DNA from: Psettodes erumei
Taxonomy: Eukaryota; Chordata; Actinopteri; Pleuronectiformes; Psettodidae
Direction: 5' to 3'
DNA: 64,000 nucleotides
NCBI GenBank assembly: GCA_016785225.1
Contig: JAFBJZ010000416.1
Span: 124,001-188,000 of the forward strand
Positions 49,598-60,405 of the stretch are shown piece by piece. Numbering within the stretch: position 1 is the stretch's first letter; every line of letters begins with the position of its first letter. A program made the translations under genes and the position numbers. The notes beneath the pieces are model-generated. The model had not been told where the DNA came from. It saw only the letters and a list, made by a program, of their open reading frames with translations, and made no database searches.

Positions 49598-52500
49598 TTA
49601 ACACGAGTACTGAGTCCCATACTGCAAGAGGAGCGGCTCATTCTCTCCTCTCTCCACCTTGGGGAAGTTAAAGAGAATTGCGCTCTGACTGTCTTCGTGG
49701 CTCTTCAGGAACAAGGCGTTGCTGGAAGCGGCAATCTGAAAAATGGCATCCATTCAGACAAAATTTAGTCAGGCAAGGATTGCTTTAAAGTTGCATTTTA
49801 GATGAAATGTACTATCACAAACAATGGAAACTCCATACACAATTTCTTGCTCAGGTATAATTTATTTGTAGGCGTGGACAGCCTCCTTGTGGTCATTTGC
49901 AGAATTCAAGTGCAATCACTGATTCTCTCAGTAAGGGTTAATTTACATCAGAACTACTATTAAAGAGAGAAAGAAAGAAATACTAATCATTTAATCTTAA
50001 TCAATAATGTCTTGCCATCAGTTTTTTCCCCCGTTTAACCCAGGGTAAAGAAACTGTGAAGTTTTAAACAATACTTGCCAAATAACATGTAATTCTTGAA
50101 CAATCAACAGCACATTTTCTTCATTTGTGTACCTGTGATCTGTTGGGATGACGAGGGCGACAGGCGATGACTGTGATGAAGGAGAAAGTCGCGACAAGAA
50201 TGGCAGCACATGACAAGATGAAGAGAATGTGGGGGTTATCTGTAATCAACAGAGAGAGCGAGAGAAAAAAGTCCCCCACATGCTACTTGTGAGTGTAGTT
50301 CCCTTAGTAACAAGGTGTGGTTTGAAAGTGCAAAACACGTGAAAAGAAGATGATACAAGAATGGTATTTAAGTGATGCAAATATCCGGGTCTAGATCTCA
50401 TTTAGCATCTGGATGACATAAAGGGATCTGGTCCAACTGCTGCCGCAGAGGTGAAGTGAAGGAGATGAAAGAAAGAGAGTGTTTCAGTTGTCCTCACAAG
50501 TCTCTGGGTGGATAGGCTATGAGGCTGCATGTTAAAATGCCTTCACCAAAACCCTTAAGTCCAAATTATTTTTCTTGTTTTCCTCAGGAAAAAACTTTCC
50601 TATTAAGTAAGACGCTGACCTTAAAAGACATTATTCTGAGTTGTGGCTGGATCACAACATGAGTTAGATCTTAACACCAGTGAATCAATTGAGCACAGTT
50701 GACGTGCTAACCAGTCAGCTCGCTCTCCTCTGATATGCCTGGATTCCTCCATTTTCCCTGTTCCCTCTCTGTCTGCGGAACGAAACGGGCACATGGTTAC
50801 ATGTGCACCTCATGACACAGCACAACTTCGCCCAGGTTTAAGTCTCCTTTGGATTGTAAAAAGAAAAAAGAAAATTTAAAACCACTATTTGTATGCATGC
50901 ACCAGATCAGGCTGATGAGTAGGTCACTGATTTTGATTCATTCTGAGTCACTGAAATCACAAAAAGCCCACGCGCTGCAGAGAGCGCAAAGAGAGCCTTG
51001 CATAGAGTGGTCAATTAATTTATCTGCTTGAAAATTCAAATAGTGTACGAATTAATGATCCCATTCCTTATGAACAGAAGTATTTTTTTTAAAAATCAAA
51101 TTGGCAAGGGTTTGTTGGATGACAAGAGGATGAATTAATAAGCTTCTACAAATAATGTAATCCAATTTATCAACAAACTGCTCAAGTGAAAAGGTTTTTT
51201 TCAGCAGTATTCTTGCTCTTTCGGTGCCGCACTGACCTCTGGAAACATAACCCTGACAATGTAGCTGTCACCGAAATTGTCATGTAAACGAGCGACATTT
51301 GATAGGCGCGACGGCCCCTTTCTCCTCGTCCGCTCTGCTGTGGCCGTGCTTGCTGTCTCCATGGCTGCAGGGAAAATGAGGGGCTCAGGCAGCAGCACTG
51401 AGACACACCTGGGTCCCGTGCACCCCGCTGCATATAAACCAGCTGCTCTTCTTAGCGGTTGACAGGTGGCATCAAAGCCCCCTCCCTCTTTTACAAATCA
51501 CTGAATCCCCTCTCGCTTGTTTCCGCTGTGGTCATTTTGCCAGTTTAAAGTTTGCTGCACTTTAAAGGAGTGCAGCGAGTTTAAGTTTGTTGCACTATTG
51601 TGCAATGAAAATAAAGCCGTTCTGCTCTGCTATTCAGCCCAGTCCAGTACAGCAGATCCATAAGGGGAATCTGCACAAACGCAGAGCCTTGGCCTTGTTG
51701 TATCACTTCACAACAATGTACCTTTGACATTATTCAACAGAGTTTTCAATGGTTTCATAACCCTGAATTCGCAACAAATTTCCCAAACCCCCAGGCATTC
51801 CAAGTAAGCGCTCAGTTATGAAAACCTTTTCAACAACTATCCCTTCAACAATGAGACATGTCAGTCAACAAGCCTCACAACACTTTCTTTCTTTGCCTTC
51901 CCACCTCTTCACACAAGTTTCTGTCTTTTTTGTGTCCTCCCTCTCTTTCCATCTTTTTGTTATGTAGAGGAGCTTGATAAACTGCAGGTATTTGTGTGTG
52001 TGTGTTTATGTATGAGTGTGTGTGTGTGTGTGTGTGTGTTGGGGGTGGTGGTGTAACTCACTGTTTCTCTTGACATAGAGGCTGAAGGAGGTCTGCATTT
52101 TGCTGATGTCATTGCGGACGCTGATGTCCAGGCAGTGGACGCCCACAGATGTGAAGGTGTGGTTCAGCCTCAGGGTGTTTTCGTACAACATGGTAAGTGT
52201 GCAGCCCCCCGTCATGTCAGGCACACAGTTTGGCAGGAAACGCCAGCACACCCACATCGGCGGACTAAAGACACACACGGAGGAGATGAACCCTTATTAT
52301 AATTATTATTTTTTGAGCTTGGAATGGTAAAATATGTCATATATGAAGCTTACATGTATGAGGAAGAAGCTGCAGAAAAATAATGGTGTCTTTTTCATAT
52401 GGATTATTCTGATTATTTCATTGAGCTCATCCACATTTGATAGTAAAACCCATACAGAATGATTATGAATGTTAAGTAGCTGATGGAAAATAGATTTTAT

Positions 52501-54002
52501 ATATTATATTATTATTATACTATTGCTACTATGTTACTGTTACTATTACTGTATATCAGATATTATATTATTACTTTATTACTAAAAGTAACATAACCCT
52601 TTTATAACCCGTGTACCATCTGTATTATTAATATCATCTTGCTGCTGCACTTTATTTACCTATTTATCCTGTGTTTTCTCAAGTGCCCTTGTCCCATTCT
52701 GTATTCAATTTTTACTTCTAGACCATTTTTATTCTATTTTTCTACCTCAGTGTTTTATGTCATTGTATTTCTATTGTATTTTAATGTACCGGATTGCTGC
52801 TATGACTACACAATTTCCCTTCAGGGATGAATAAAGTAATCTATCTATCTATCTATCTAGATATCAATGAGTAATCAACAGAGAGAAAGATGAACACAAA
52901 AAAATGAAAGTCCTTGTTTCTCTGCAATCTCGATAAGATTTGTCTTTTGTATTCTGTGCACAATGTATTAATTGCAAGAAAATGATTAAACCAATTGCAG
53001 CTTACCTTCCATCGACATGAAAAGCCAAACCGGTGTTCTGAGACACCTCGTAATCCGAAGGGCCCGTCATCTCGATGTGTTTGATGGCATCTACAGATCA
53101 TTTCCCGTTATTAGTCATGTCACCACAGACTAGGATTAGATAAAGCAAAGCCTGACTTTGGTAAAATTTACAACATGTGCTTTATTAAAATCCAGTTTAA
53201 TCTAATGAACAGTGACATCCCATCATCTAAGTGTTGCTGGAAATGAAGTTGTTGAAATTCAATGACATTTTGAGTAAACTCTTCATAGACACTTTAAATT
53301 TTACTGGTATATTTATAAATGAAAAACCACAAACCGAGCACTTGAAGGTCTGTGGAGTAGACCCCAGTGATTGGAGGCGTATATTTGGTCACATTGACTC
53401 CTACTTTCAGCCGCAGTGTGTAGTTCCCTGATTCTGAGTAATGATAGCGGACAACTGGCTCTGTCCCTTGGATCACTTCTCTGCGGCAGAGATCAAAAGA
53501 TGCACGAACGATAAAGAAAAAACATCCCCAGACCTTTGTGAAAATGTGAAACAATGAGAAATCTTCCTACCCGTTGCCTAGATCCCAAGTATAGGTGAAT
53601 TTTGCCGAGCTGAAATTCTGCTGGGGATCGAAAAGTTCAAACATGGTCTCTGTGGGAACATCTGATGCCAGTTCTCCCGAGTCTCTCACATAGGTGGCAT
53701 TTCCCTCCATTTGATAGAAAATCAGCTTCCCAGCGATATTTTCTGTTTGAAGGGGAAGCTCTTCTTTATTAGGTGATAGGTCATTTCCAGGTGAAGAAAA
53801 GTAGTTTAAAAAAAATGTTGGATGACCTACCCAAATCTGTCAAAGTGTCTACAGTCTCTGCCACAGTCAGGAGGCCCAGCAGGAGAAGCAACAAGATCCA
53901 TACAACATTTTTTCTGTCGGCGAATGTCCCAAAGATTAAAAACAAATTGTAAAGAAGTCAATGTGTTAAATGAAGAGATTTAATGTATATTTACCTGTCC
54001 AT
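49598..54002 (-). CDS. tmem130: tmem130-like single-pass PKD-domain membrane protein, complete
   Basis: Eight coding segments: 54002-53995, 53913-53831, 53742-53571, 53480-53335, 53090-53006, 52264-52062, 50239-50133, 49735-49598; 942 bases, 313 residues, all phases agree. Residues about 5-19 are a Leu-rich signal peptide. The PKD-like fold follows, with YTWDLGNG (like WDFGDGT in PKD domains) and YHYSESGNYTLRL. A Cys-containing region (SPPMWVCWRF) and an NHTF sequon come next, then a transmembrane segment at about 236-257 and a tail ending ENEPLLLQYGTQYSC. Human TMEM130, as I recall it, has the same order and a related tail (ENHGLL) but is about 435 residues. The missing part is the N-terminal ectodomain, for which there is no room in the short first introns. 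Orthology rests on sequence plus position beside nptx2 and trrap. Function is poorly known; the tail motif suggests endolysosomal sorting. Confidence 0.85.
52600..52861 (+). mobile_element. 3' end of a non-LTR retrotransposon (CR1/Rex/L2-like) with ATCT tail
   Basis: A stretch ending AATTTCCCTTCAGGGATGAA, then TAAAGTA and a run of ATCT units (52839-52859), is the typical 3' terminus of a fish LINE of the CR1/L2/Rex type. It lies in tmem130 intron 5 in the opposite orientation to the gene. Only the non-coding 3' tail is visible; the element is truncated at the 5' side. Confidence 0.65.
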
Positions 54003-55237
54003 ATCTGTTGGTCCTCTCGCAAGATATCACCGGGGGACCTCAAGTAGAAATGCAGTCAGTGCTGAGAGCAGAGTGGTTGGATGGTGGGGGGGGTGTGTGT
54101 GTGTGTGTGTGGGGGGGGGCTGTTCATTCTGTCTGCCTGTGAGAGCCAGAGCATGCAGATGAAAGCTTTAAAGGCTTGAAATTGCCACCATGCGTTTCAG
54201 TCATGTGGTTGGGGGACAACAAGCAGCTTTTGAACAGGAGGCCCCGGCCTGAGTCACATTGGTCTCGGTAATGTGGGACATCTTCTCAGATCTCCTTCTG
54301 CAGGTTTTATCGCTGTGGTTCTCTGAAACAGAAAAAAAGATAAGGCCTGGTTTTACAAGGACAGCAGAGGGGAGTATTAATATGTTTCAGTTTGAGGCCT
54401 GAATGTGTCCACATGGTGGTGCTAACAAATCAAGAATTACACAAGGAAACAGCGATGACTAGTTCCTGTAACTATCCCTAAATGAAGGTAAGAGGTTGAA
54501 ATACACATATTGCCATAACTAGCTTTTCCCAAGTTTTTAACACAGTGTGATATTTCATAATCTACCTATGAAACATTTTGATTTCACAATGTTAAAAGCT
54601 AATTTTACCTGCAGAGACACTGCACCCAAACACATCTTTCAGGTGCACAGTACTTCATATGCTGAAACCAACCATGCCTCCGAAAGATCATATTGGATTG
54701 CTGGTAATCCCATGTTAGTGGCATGTTCATATATCATGAATTTTATACAGATTAACAGTAGCAGATTGAAACAAAGTACATTTACTCAAGAGCCATACCT
54801 GTACTTCACTGAAGTACATTATCTACAGTTAATGCTACTTCATATTTTATCAGTTTCATATTTAATACATTTTTCTGCTAAAGAAATGGGCCTACTTTTG
54901 AATACTTTTTTGATTTGATTGTTATCAGACTAAAACATTGAAGTTATCATAACTTTATAATGTCTAATTTCATTTTAGTAAGGTTACCTATATTTTTTGA
55001 AGTTGAGAAAGATACTGATGCAGATATTACTACAGGTTATTTCATTTACAGTACATAGCAAAAAATGATGTTGTGACGCCCCCTAAAGGCGTTTTTATTT
55101 CACCACAAAAAAACGCATTTCTCTGGTACGTCGTTACTTATTCCCTTATCGTCATCCAGAACAGACATGGGATTCCACTCCCTCTCGCGCAACTTTTTTT
55201 CACCACGAGAACTTTTTTTTGTGTGTAACACCTCCCC
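54003..55237. other. Divergent intergenic region, tmem130 / baiap2l1
   Basis: The two start codons are about 1.5 kb apart and face away from each other. The tmem130 5' UTR probably covers the first 50-150 bases. A G-rich/TG tract (54083-54119) follows, then AT-rich sequence with no gene. The baiap2l1 promoter occupies the right end. Confidence 0.6.
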
Positions 55238-55543
55238 TGACGTCACGCCCCCTCCCTCTCCCTCTCTCTCTCTCTCTCCAGTCAACCCTAAACGCGCGGG
55301 GAGGTCTCTCGGTGCTCCAGTCAGTTGCGTCCGCCGCCGGCTTGCTGAGCGTCGCTCTGTACGCATGTAGACAGCGAGCAGGTCCGGCTTTGGGATTGAT
55401 TATCCGGCGTGAGTGAACACGTGGATTACGAAGCACCATTTTTATTTATTTATTTTTTAATTTTTTAATTTATTTTTTAAGTGTGGTTTTGGGTCCCCCC
55501 CCTCTCCTCCTCGACTTTTGGGCTTGAGAAACAACCTGCCATT
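55238..55543 (+). promoter_or_regulatory. baiap2l1: baiap2l1 promoter and 5' UTR with CRE
   Basis: A perfect CRE (TGACGTCA, 55238-55245) is followed by a pyrimidine-rich tract (CT repeats 55252-55279) and a CpG-containing stretch leading to the start codon at 55544. The transcription start is inferred to lie shortly after the CT tract. TATA is not evident. Confidence 0.5.
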
Positions 55544-57325
55544 ATGTCTCGGGCTCCGGATGGCGTGAGCAAGCTTACTGAAAGTACATACAAGGTGAGT
55601 GATGCATCGAGCGCGTCAGAAAACCAATCAATCGATAAATGATAGATAAACAAAGTGCCCGGTTTGTGTTTGGGGCGCAGAGAGGAAATCAGCTTTTCTT
55701 AGCTGGTTGCATTTTAACCCTCAATCACAGAGGTGAAATTTATGTGTGTGTTATTAGTCACGTTTTATTTCCTTTTATTACCTATGGTATTAAAGATACG
55801 TCCCTTTGCTCTCAAACAAACCGCTTGAGCAACTGAAACTTTCCCTTGTTTACAAAAGAAAGGAAGTATGTATGAACCCTTAATGACAGCCCTTTAAAGG
55901 AAGTCCCGCAAAACCACACCGAGGGAGACAACCTGTTATTTAATTAGTAAAAGATGTGTTAATCACAGCCAACCACTGTCAAAACCCTCCTGTCTGTCTA
56001 ACGTGTGATTACAGTGAGACAAAAAAGTTTCTCCCAGCCTGTCAATCAGTCCCCTGGATCTTGATCAATGCTCATTTGATCATGAGATTAATCTTGTTTG
56101 GCCCAGCAGCACTAATCTAATCAACTTTACACTGCGGCCTCTCACATTTGAGAGGCAGCTGAGGAGAGCGTGGAGTTAGATCCGCGCTCCTGCGAGGACC
56201 ACACGTCCTTGCAACCCAAAAGTCAAGTAGAAAAGAAAAAGAGTCACTGTGCGAGCAGAAGTTAGTTTGTGGCTGGCTTGCTTGCGTCGTTGTGATATTT
56301 TTTTTCCAATGGAATGTCCTCACTGTTTAGCAGACTGTGTTTGTGAGAAGGAGAGAGACAGCCTGACAGAGAGAGAGAGAGAGAGGGAGTCACACCTGTA
56401 GTTTTCAGTGTGCCACAGTTTCAGCTGGGGGAGAGAGAGAGAGAGAGGAAAAAAAAGAAAACAAGGAACCAGTTTCCCTTTTTTTCTCTCTCACTCTCCT
56501 CCGCTCTCTTCTTTTCTCCATGTAAAGTCATACCTGCCCCTTCATTGTTCTATTGAGGGCGTGCCAGGGGAATAGACATTTCAATAGAGAGAGAGAGAGG
56601 GAGAGAGAGACAGAAATGGGGGTGGGGTGGGGGGTGGGAGTGGGAGCTTGATGAGGTCCGTGCCGCAAATAGCTGCGACTTTGTGTGGGACTTCGCTCTT
56701 TTGAGAGAGTCGTAAAGCCTACGTGAGGGGTCAAGTTAAAAATTGAAAGTTTTATTGTTCTCACGTGGTGATATTTATAGAGCAGCGCCACAAACACTTG
56801 CACTTGTTTTTCGTGCTTTTCACCTCTCCACCCACTCCCACAAAAATAGCCTCCTGAGTTTTATTCTTCATGGCAGCGCCCCCTTCCAAAAAAAACAGAA
56901 AGAGGGCAAAAGAAAAGACAGAAGAAACTCGAGGTGTTTGTGTGTGATCGAAAGAGGGGTTGAAGTGCAAACTGTGTTTTTGAGAAAAAAAAATGGCGTG
57001 ATTACATCAGAGGAGGCTGTGGTCGTCGCTCAACATTTTTATCTCTGCTCTTTGTCCCAGAATGTAATGGAGCAGTTCAACCCAGGCCTGAGGAACCTGG
57101 TCAACCTCGGAAAGAGCTATGAGAAATCAGTCACAGGTAAACATGGCTTTCACCCTTACTCACGCTGCCTTAGTGTGTCAAAAGTCTGACATTTCGTTTT
57201 TACCACTAACTTGATGATTTTTTTTTCTCCCCACTCAGCAATGACTGTTGCTGGAAAGGCCTATTTCGATGCAGTGTCGAAGATTGGAGAGAATGCCATT
57301 GTGTCTCCGGTCTCCAGAGAGCTCG
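55544..57325 (+). CDS. baiap2l1: baiap2l1 (IRTKS) exons 1-3, continues beyond right edge
   Basis: Coding exons 55544-55594, 57061-57136 and 57239-57325 join in correct phase to give 71 residues beginning MSRAPDGVSKLTESTYK and running through NPGLRNLVNLGKSYEKSV to SPVSRELG. This is the N-terminal part of the I-BAR (IMD) domain of BAIAP2L1, an adaptor that bends membranes outward and links Rac/insulin-receptor signalling to actin; the SH3 domain and tail lie outside. The starts of BAIAP2 and BAIAP2L2 are related, but the details and the position beside nptx2/tmem130 favour BAIAP2L1. Intron 1 is 1.5 kb. Intron 3 begins GTGAGT at 57326 and does not end within the window. Confidence 0.93.
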
Positions 57326-57504
57326 GTGAGTGTCATCAGAGTCCAGGTTAAATCTACCCACAGCGGGCGGAATCTGAGGGGGGGGGGTTGTCTGACATCC
57401 ATCCTGGAATGTAATTGTGAGAATTACACCTTTTCACGGTCTTGTCGAGAGTTCGATGAGCAAAATGAAACCATGCTCGTTTTTTTGTGGAACGTGTAAG
57501 GCTG

Positions 57505-57625
57505 CAGCCAGTGGCCGTTAGCATATTTTAGCCAAGCATAAAGTCCAGTAACGGGTGGAAACAGCCCGCCTGGCTGTGTCTGAAGGTGACAAACTCCATC
57601 CACCAGCACATATTGCCTCAATCGC
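57505..57625 (+). mobile_element. Partial copy of a fish foldback/MITE-type repeat
   Basis: The order of motifs GTTAGCATATTTTAGCCAAGC, GGTGGAAACAGC, GCCTGGCTGTGTCTGAAGGT and CCACCAGCACA parallels the copy at 60160-60405 and a very common percomorph repeat. The far end is missing or too diverged to recognise. Confidence 0.55.
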
Positions 57626-60159
57626 CACTCTGGTTTCACGCAAACATCCTGTCGAACAACGAAACCACGGACGCCATCAAAACGTGCGCCTTCGTCATGG
57701 AGACATATTTTGCCTGCATGCGACCATCATCCAAAATCGAAACCAGTTGCGCAAACATCTGGAAATAACACTGACGGAGCGGCTCGGCAGCAGCAGAAAT
57801 TCATTATCATCTGCCGTCCGCCTCCCCGTCTTCCTGTCCTCTCCCTCCTCAATGAGGCTGCCATCAGGCTCGTACAGGTTGCTTCTCGTCCATCCTGTGA
57901 CTCATCTCCAATTATCCCATTAGGGATCAAATTTGGAGCTGAGCTATTCTGTCCAGGGGTCCTAATTTAATGCCGTTACAATTCATTCTGGGGTTTTTTT
58001 TCTTTCATATTCTGCTGCGTCACTCCTTAATACCAGGATTAACAAGTTGGCCTCATCAGCTCAGGTTGACATGACAGGCGAGGAATCAGAACAGATAAAT
58101 CGGCAAGATAATGTTCTCTCATTCTGCCCTTGGTCTTTTAAATGAAACTGGAGGCCACGTGAATATTAAATACATTTCGCATCAAGATGCATGGTTTTGA
58201 AAAAAAAGCTAAGGATTTTCTACTGGTATTTCTGGCTGAGTTCCCCTTCTTTTGGATGCTTCAAATCCTAAACACATGTTGATGAAGAGTGAGACAAGGT
58301 GAGGTGATTTTTTTTTCAGACAGCTTCCGCAGGGTGAAACAGACAAGGTTGGGTGTGTCTCTCACATGTGGCGGAGGTGTAAATAAAGAAATAAGGAAGT
58401 CAGCGAAAGATCGAGGCAGCAGGGTCAACCGTCGTAGCTTGTTCTGGAAAAGGAAAGCATGAAGAACACGCCATAAAGCGTCAGCCTCGCCAGAAAAAAA
58501 TGCAGACTCTCCGACATCACTTGCTAAACTTTCCTTCAGAATAATAAAATGGAATCTGAGCAGGCTTTGATATCTGTCCACTCTTCATACCCATCTGTTA
58601 CGAAACGTCGGTTGAATTTGTCATGTCACACCTGTCACTTAACAATGCCAGCACCTCTCATTGCTTCATTAAATAATATGTTCGTGTGACATGACTGGCA
58701 TTTTCACTGCATAACAAAAACAACAAGGTGTGACAACGAGCTACTTCGTCGTCACTGAGAGGAAAGATTTTGAACATTTGGGAAGTTAAAGATATCAGCT
58801 TTAACTCTGAAATACACCAGAGGCTTTCTTCCTGCCTGGATTAGAAAAATCTCAAAATGCCTCCCAGATTCGCAGCCATTCTTTGACTGCCCGGAATAGA
58901 CGACAGCGAGACGGGGCAAATTCTGTTGCAGACTGCAGCAAGAGGAGTAGCAAACAGGCTGAACAAACAGACAGACACCAGTGATCCGGCCTCATCCCCC
59001 CCGCTCTTCCATCTGCATCACTAAAACCCTCCACCGGTCTTTTTCTGTCTGTCTGTGGAGGCCAGGGCTCCAGCTGTGTGGAAATAAGGGACTGCAACGG
59101 GATTTGCGGTTGCACCAATTAGTTCTCTGCTTGCGCTGCAGTTACACTACGTTTTTTTTTCCAAACGTGGATGTACATTTCACTTTGTGGAAAAAAAGTA
59201 TAACAAGGGGTAAATGGGCCTGAGACATGTTGGATATTGGTTCCTGCGCGTCAACCAATTCCATTTGCTCTCCGTTGGGTGACCTAATGATGTTATATTT
59301 AAAGCAACCGTCTCGGGGAAGTCCAATCTCGGTGTAGATGCCGTGCCATATATCACACTGGATATTTAGACATTAAGGTTGGGTGGACAATTAAAAAACT
59401 TCCTGTGTATGAGCGCGTGAGCTGGACTCCACAGGGAGTTGCTGTTCCTCGCTCAAAGGCAGCAGGTATCGAAGGGCCGAAAGTGCTGCTGGAGAAAGAA
59501 TAGCACGGACCCCACCCCTTCCACCTTTTCACCGAGCTGTTTGTCAAGTCTCCGATGAAATTGTTCTTTGAAATATTGGCGTACGCGCTGACAGCATTAG
59601 GAAGAAAAAAAAAAGGGTAATGTCAGCCGGAGCGATTTTCTTTTTTTTCTCCCCGGAGAAAGAGGTTTCAGATGAGAGAGGTTGCTGAGTGTTTCCCGCC
59701 GATTGCTGCTGTAACTGTTTTTTTGCTCTTGAGAGGAGCCATTTCTCCTGAAGGGCAGTTGAAGTTATGGCCAACAAGAGTTTGCGACAGTTCAAACATC
59801 TGACTTAGAGCTATTTCGCGGGACCGTTTGCTCCCCAGACACATCCCACGGTGGTGCCTGTGTCTGGAAATGATGGGCAACGTGTATTTCATTACCGACA
59901 CAACATCACCAGCAGCATCAGGGAACAAAATATGGTCTCTCAGCAGTCAGTGAAAATACACTTCTCTTCATTTTTCTCGCTCCCCGTGCAATATTTCATG
60001 TCTAAGAACGCCTGGGGCACTTATCTGTCCTGGCTAAAAAGAGAGGTCTTTCTTTTCTTGATGTCTAAGAGAGAGTGAAGAAGCCCAACAGATCTCATAC
60101 TCAGCATCCTGAATGGTGTCTTACACAATTTGCAATTTTGGCAGGAGCTATGAGGAGCT

Positions 60160-60405
60160 ATGAGGAGCTAGGCAACAGTTAGCTTAGCTTCATTTAATGA
60201 CTTGCAAAAGGGGGAAACTGCTAACCTGGCTCCATCTAAATGTTAACAAAATTTTGCTTACCAGCATCTTTTAAAGCTCACTTATGTAACTTAATAACTT
60301 ATACATGTATTATATGTTGTCAGGATTTTTTTTTAATCATGAAGAGGCTAGCTGTTTGTCGTTCCCAGTCTGCTTAGCTAAGCTAACGATCTCCGCGCTC
60401 CTGCT
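60160..60405. mobile_element. Foldback/MITE-type repeat with inverted TTAGCTTAGCTT termini
   Basis: The left end has GTTAGCTTAGCTT (from 60178) and the right end has AGCTAAGCTAAC (to 60387), an inverted pair that extends outward to AGGAGC / GCTCCT. The interior reads GGGGAAACTGCTAACCTGGC, TACCAGCATCTTTTAAAGCTC and so on, matching a widespread percomorph element as remembered. It is preceded by three copies of AGGAGCTATG. No coding capacity. Confidence 0.65.

Noticed and set aside
54547..54918. 123-codon plus-strand open frame between tmem130 and baiap2l1
   Set aside because: AT-rich, no recognisable domain, and it lies in the divergent promoter interval; chance is sufficient.
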